A stretch of DNA of 64,000 nt, taken from contig JAKMXF010000340.1 of assembly GCA_024704765.1 (NCBI GenBank), positions 124,001 to 188,000 of the forward strand, in the 5' to 3' direction. This document shows, piece by piece, positions 59,809-64,000 of this stretch. The notes beneath the pieces are model-generated. The model made no database searches. It was not told the origin of the DNA and saw only the letters and a program-made list of their open reading frames with translations. A program made the position numbers and the translations under genes. How positions within the stretch are numbered: position 1 is the stretch's first letter; each line of letters begins with the position of its first letter. Origin of the DNA: Oopsacas minuta. Taxonomy: Eukaryota > Porifera > Hexactinellida > Lyssacinosida > Leucopsacidae.

Positions 59809-60350
59809 ATACTGCTCAACAAATCAATAGCGCTCTTCAAATTACTACTAATATCTGCTGTGTAGGCCGTAGTAATCTATTCCAGTATTTCAGTATTGTA
59901 TCTTAGGCATTATTACTAACAATTAATAATTATCTTTGTTGTTGGTTAAAGTATATCGAAATTAATATTTCTCTCTATCAGTTTGTTTGTCAGTTAATAT
60001 ACACAATGGGAAAGTTGGGAGTATCTTTGGATGAGATTACATTTATTCTAATTTACTAATGATTAACAACTAAAGTCAACATACACTAGGCAAGTATGTT
60101 GCATCATGTGTATGGTGAGATTTCCATAATTGCATAGCAATAGAAAATGTCCTATTTGATCATTTTCCTGCAATGTTGCATGAAATTATACTTTTCATAA
60201 CATTGTGTATAGTGAACTTTAGGTTTTCAACGGCTAATCAGTGTCCATTAGGTAGAACTTTGGCCATTAGGGGTATAAATATGTTTAATTCCCATATATA
60301 TATAACAAAAATTGGAAAATGTGGGGGAAATGTATAGTAAACTAACAAAC

Positions 60351-62560
60351 TCAGAATATTGATAATTGCTTGACTGTAATTTGAAGAGTTATGTTGTGCT
60401 CTCTATAATATTTCTCTTCTAATATTCCAGTGTTTGAAATGAATGTACGAGTTCCAAAACCTCCATTCCTCAGCTTAGCAGGTCTCTTGAAACTATTTGG
60501 ATATTTATCCAAATCTTTCTTAGTAACTTCATCGGAATAAACAAAATTATCTTCATTATTAATCTGATTGAGAAGAACAAACGTCCATTTGTATTTGATA
60601 GGCCAGTGTAACATATGATCATAATTCCCCTTCATAATTAGAATGAAACAACCTACTTTACCTGTGTTAGCAAAATCCCATACAATACGCCCCTGACACT
60701 TGTATAGGCCTACATAGAATGGATCACTGTAACTTGTTTCTTTGCGAAGTATTTTCATTTTAACATTTCCAATCTTCCATTCAAACTCTCCTATAGAAAC
60801 TTTTGTAGATAGTTCTTGATTTTGTTCTTCTAGAGTTGATATTCTTTCAGTCGCTTTAGCTAATTGAGAAATTGCTGTATCCAATTTGTCTTGCATATCT
60901 ATCATTGATAACCTGAAGTGAATGTGTAAGGATTCTTTCTCGTGATGTTTCAACTCTCTTCTTTCCATCTCCTCTCTACATCCATTATTCCAATAAATAC
61001 ACTGTATTATCTGTAGAGGACACTCGTTTGATAAATGAGCAGGAATATCTCTCCTCTTCATCCCTTCCTTTCCATTTGTACCGCATCCATTAGGACATGG
61101 AACTGGAAAGTCCTCACAGACCTCTAGATGAGGATTCATCCAACAAGCCTCCACTTTATCGTTACAGAATTCACAAATGATTTTTCTCAATGGACACGAG
61201 TCTATCTGATGTTCTAGAATATGTCTCCTCTCTATTTTAACAACTTTCCCCTTCCTCTCTCCTTCTAGAACCGCACACCCCAGCGGGCATACAACAGAAA
61301 GGAACTTACATTCATCTAGATGGTGTAGTACTGTTTTAACTGTGTAACTCCAATCGCATCCACTCCCTTTTAGAGGGCAACGAATCTATGAATAATAATG
61401 TTGTAAATAGGTTCAAACATAACTTCAATTATCTCAAAACGATGTTTTTCGCCACAGCACTAATTTTCATAGAAGTATGAATAGTCCTTAAGCTCTGAAA
61501 ATTTATGGGAAGTATTTATACAATGTTTTGCCTGATATCTAGACCACATTTGGAATGAATGAACGAATATTTCTCATGATATCACACCCTAAGCCCTGCG
61601 GACTCCGGTTTTTAGCCTATTTTTGCCGGACCCCACATCAAACGTTAATACCTTCTTATTGGGGAGGTACTCGGGCCTAATTGTGGTCTAGAAAATTAGA
61701 ACTACATATTGTTAGCATATATAGCAATTTATAGGTCTTAGGCAATAGTCCTTCTTCAAAAAACAATTGGGTATATGGCCCGAACTTCAATGTTATGTCT
61801 ATGGGAGGACTTTTGCCCCCTTTTCATGCCCAATTCGTAATACACAATAGATACATCAGGGTTTATGATTATTATCTCTTAGTTTGGCCCTTGCAACGAG
61901 CTGGAAAACATTAAACATGTAGAATGGCATATACTTTAGAAAAAAGCATTCTTAAGTTGAAAAATGGTCATGAATCGTGGAAGTATACAAAAGAGTATGT
62001 AGCACACAAATTATTCGTATCTGCACAGCGCAAACCAAATAACATGCACTATGTCCAAAAATTTCATATTCTCACAATATTGAAAAGATTTTCTTGAAAG
62101 TGAAAACTCATTTAGGTGCTACCCACATAATATTTCCCAAAAATTGTAGAATAATTCATTCAGGCATCATGAATTATGAATATTTGATATATCGAATATT
62201 CGAATAAATCATTATTTCCTAAATAGGTCAATTAAGGAACAAACAACAGTTATACGTCGTAACCATTGACAATTAAATTACCATTTTCTCGTTGACAATT
62301 TCACGATTGACTTTAACAGGTTGCCATGGTGCACCTCTAGGAATGCAAATTCTACATTTGAATTCTTCTTGACAAATACAAGCTTCTCTCAATAAACCTT
62401 TACAAAAAGTACACATCAATAATTTCTCTTCTACCCTGCTGGATAACTTCTCCTTCAACAATTCTAATCTCCAGCCTCTATAGCTATCATCTTCTGTCTT
62501 CACGTAGACTAAGTCCTCTTTCCAGAATCTCTCTTCTGTGTCCTCCAACTCTTCTGCCAT
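60351..62560 (-). CDS. TRAF-family adaptor with degenerate N-terminal zinc module
   Basis: Two exons, 62560-62282 and 61385-60351, join in phase 0 (donor GTAATT, acceptor AG at 61387-61386) to give 437 aa. Exon 1 has MCTFCKGLL...CICQEEFKCRIC where a RING finger would be, but it lacks the His and the full C3HC4 set. Exon 2 holds two to three TRAF-type zinc fingers (IRCPLKGSGCDWSYTVKTVLHHLDEC; VPCPNGCG...HLSNECPLQIIQC...GCREEMERRELKHHEK), a short coiled coil (~residues 260-290) and a complete MATH/TRAF-C domain (FEWKIGNVKMKI ... YVGLYKCQGRIVWDF ... GTRTFISNTGILEEKYYREHNITLQITV). TRAFs couple TNF-receptor and Toll-type receptors to NF-kB and JNK signalling. With a broken RING this one may act as a scaffold, not as a ubiquitin ligase. 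Its 3' end is duplicated twice further on. Confidence 0.88.
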
Positions 62561-62839
62561 ACTACAATTTGTAAAAATAATATAGCATAGAAAGTATTGA
62601 TATAGTCAGCTAAGAGGACAATCAGCTAATGGGTTATTTTTATTAATTTGTAAGGAAACCGTATCAACTAATATGGAATCACTTGCGAGAATATTACAAT
62701 TCGTACTAACCATTCTAACAGTAAAATCTCTAACAAATAGAAATCTAAAGCCTACCACACTGTCTATACACGATGTAACTTCGTTGGCATGCAAAGAATG
62801 TGCTCGCAAATATCTGAAAATTTTGAGAGCAAATTTACA

Positions 62840-63076
62840 ACACTGTTACACGTTTTCCATCAGATTAATAATGAAGATAATTTTGTTTATTCCAATGAAG
62901 TTACTAAGAATGATTTGGATAAATATCCAGAGTGTTTCAAGAGACCTGTTGACCTGTGGAATAGATGTTTTGGATGTCCTACATTCATTTCAAACACTGA
63001 AATATTAGAAGAGAAATATTGTAAAGAAAACAACATAACTCTTCAAATTTCAGTCGAGCAACTATTAAAATTCTGA
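62840..63076 (+). pseudogene. TRAF MATH-domain C-terminal fragment, inverted copy
   Basis: From about 62860 the frame reads QINNEDNFVYSNEVTKNDLD... to FISNTEILEEKYCKENNITLQISVEQLLKF-stop, clearly homologous to the last ~75 residues of the TRAF gene, but on the + strand. The preceding coding parts are absent. A pyrimidine-AG (CGTTTTCCATCAG, ending 62864) directly before the homology could act as an acceptor, so it may be an exon of a rearranged gene; I favour a partial duplicate. Confidence 0.75.
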
Positions 63077-63474
63077 CTTTGTTAGTTTACTATATATTTC
63101 CAAGTTCCAACTGTTATTTATTGTTATTATATTTTCATTGGAATTAAACATATTTTACCGCTTTTGACCTAAGTTCTGCCTAAAGAACACTGATTATCCA
63201 TCGAAAACCTACACAATGCAATGGAAATATATTTTCATGCAGCATTGCAGGAAATGATCAAGTAAAACAAGCTCTATTGCCATACAAATATGAAAATCTC
63301 ACCATACACAGTACGATGCAATTTGATTGCACGCAACAACTGCAACATATTTTGTAGCTTTAGTCATTAATCATTAGTGAATTTGAATAAATTGAATCTC
63401 ATACAAAGATAATCCCAACTTTCCCATTGTCTAAACTGACAAACAAACCGTAATTGTTGGTAACATGATCTAGC
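63077..63474. repeat. Inverted copy of the spacer between the secreted and TRAF genes
   Basis: The reverse complement of this spacer corresponds to 59870-60350: shared words include the fragment around CTTTCCCATTGTCTAAACTG (vs ACACAATGGGAAAG), TTAGTCATTAATCATTAGT (vs ACTAATGATTAACAACTAAAG) and the GCAACAT-rich block. Confidence 0.75.
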
Positions 63475-63660
63475 CTAAGATACAATACTGGAATAGAATT
63501 TATCATAAATAATACGACCTAAACAGCAGATATTAGTAGTAATTTGAAGAGCGATATTGATTGTTTGACCATCGCAGTATTCAACGGGAAATAACCAAAC
63601 CTTTCCATACCAACATAAACCTCTATATACGTCAGATATTAGACTTCCATAAACAAATAT
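63475..63660 (-). pseudogene. Fragment of the DM9-like gene 3' end, inverted copy
   Basis: On the minus strand the frame contains SDVYRGLCWYGK, matching GDVYTRLCWYLKG in the last exon of the secreted protein. The following bases (AATATCGCTCTTCAAATTAC; TAATATCTGCTG) match its 3' flank at ~59826-59865. Signal peptide and upstream exons are absent. Confidence 0.65.
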
Positions 63661-63689
63661 CAGATTTCCTGACTTGCATGCTAATAGAG

Positions 63690-64000
63690 CATGCTCTATT
63701 TGATCATTTCTTGCAATGTTGTGCATGAAATTATACTTTCATACCACCGTGTATAGTGAACTTTATGTTTTCTACGGCTAATCAGTACCCATTAGATAGA
63801 ATTTTGGCCACGAGCGGGATAAATATGTTTAATTCCCATATATATATATAACAAAAATTGGAAATCAAGGTGGAAATGTATAGTAAACCAACAAACTCAG
63901 AATATTGATAATTGCGTGACTGAAATTTGAAGAGTTGTGTTGTGTTCTTTACAATATTTCTCTTCTAGTATTTCAGTGTTTGAAATGAATGTTTGAGTTC
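63690..64000 (-). pseudogene. Third copy: spacer plus TRAF 3' end, runs off the window
   Basis: 63700-64000 is a close direct copy of about 60150-60480. It includes ATAAATATGTTTAATTCCCA, the AT run and, from ~63890, the reverse strand of the MATH-domain end (GAATATTGATAATTGCGTGA versus GAATATTGATAATTGCTTGA). The TRAF part continues past the window edge, so it may be a second full gene or only a fragment. Confidence 0.75.

Noticed and set aside
62282-62560. A separate small gene at the TRAF exon 1
   Set aside because: Its frame reaches a donor (ATG|GTAATT) that joins in phase to the TRAF zinc-finger exon, so it is better read as exon 1 of the TRAF gene.
1-64000. CRISPR arrays, tRNA or rRNA genes, bacterial operons
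   Set aside because: No direct repeats with regular spacers, no cloverleaf with anticodon context and no rRNA-like stretch noticed; the genes have eukaryotic introns. A covariance-model scan would be needed to exclude tRNAs fully.

Overview
This is a nuclear fragment from an AT-rich invertebrate animal genome. The genes carry metazoan introns with GT-AG borders. The families present are animal ones: a short-tailed class I myosin, PTP1B-type phosphatase, SLC30A zinc transporter, multi-Tudor germline protein, TRAF, PLEKHG-type RhoGEF and NHL-repeat proteins. The DM9-like secreted protein, the small Cys-rich module and the many short inverted-repeat transposons fit an early-branching marine animal. 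A sponge is my best guess, but the sequence alone does not prove it.

Layout. 1-14.6 kb (all +): the 3' exon of a PLEKHG-like RhoGEF with an added C-terminal membrane anchor, a BTB/POZ protein, a secreted LRR+EGF protein, a six-exon PTPN1/PTPN2-like phosphatase with an ER tail anchor, and a small tail-anchored protein. 14.6-19.3 kb: gene-poor, with repeats. 19.3-21.5 kb (+): the biotin-carrying alpha subunit of 3-methylcrotonyl-CoA carboxylase, with a probable separate presequence exon. 21.5-27.2 kb: repeats. 27.2-30.6 kb (+): a C2H2 zinc-finger protein and a CCDC148-like coiled-coil protein. 31.4-34.7 kb (-): a Tudor/CCCH protein.

35.2-54.4 kb (-): one class I myosin gene that I could assemble completely (11 exons, all junctions in phase, 998 aa). 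Its introns hold other genes: a zinc transporter (+) in one intron, and in a 9.9-kb intron that cuts the ATP-binding P-loop, three members of a local family (a Cys-rich/PGMQ-repeat protein, a Cys-rich/NHL protein, and a head-to-head NHL paralogue with a frameshift).

57.6-64 kb: a six-exon secreted protein with an acidic pro-region and a basic, aromatic and Cys-rich DM9-like tandem domain, tail to tail with a TRAF gene. The facing 3' ends of this pair have been copied again in inverted and then direct orientation up to the window edge.

Two themes stand out. One is nested and duplicated innate-immunity-like genes (TRAF, DM9-like, NHL). The other is a dense set of at least ten families of small non-autonomous DNA transposons, several with intact target-site duplications and two lying against myosin splice donors. 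No rRNA, tRNA, CRISPR array or prokaryotic operon was seen.
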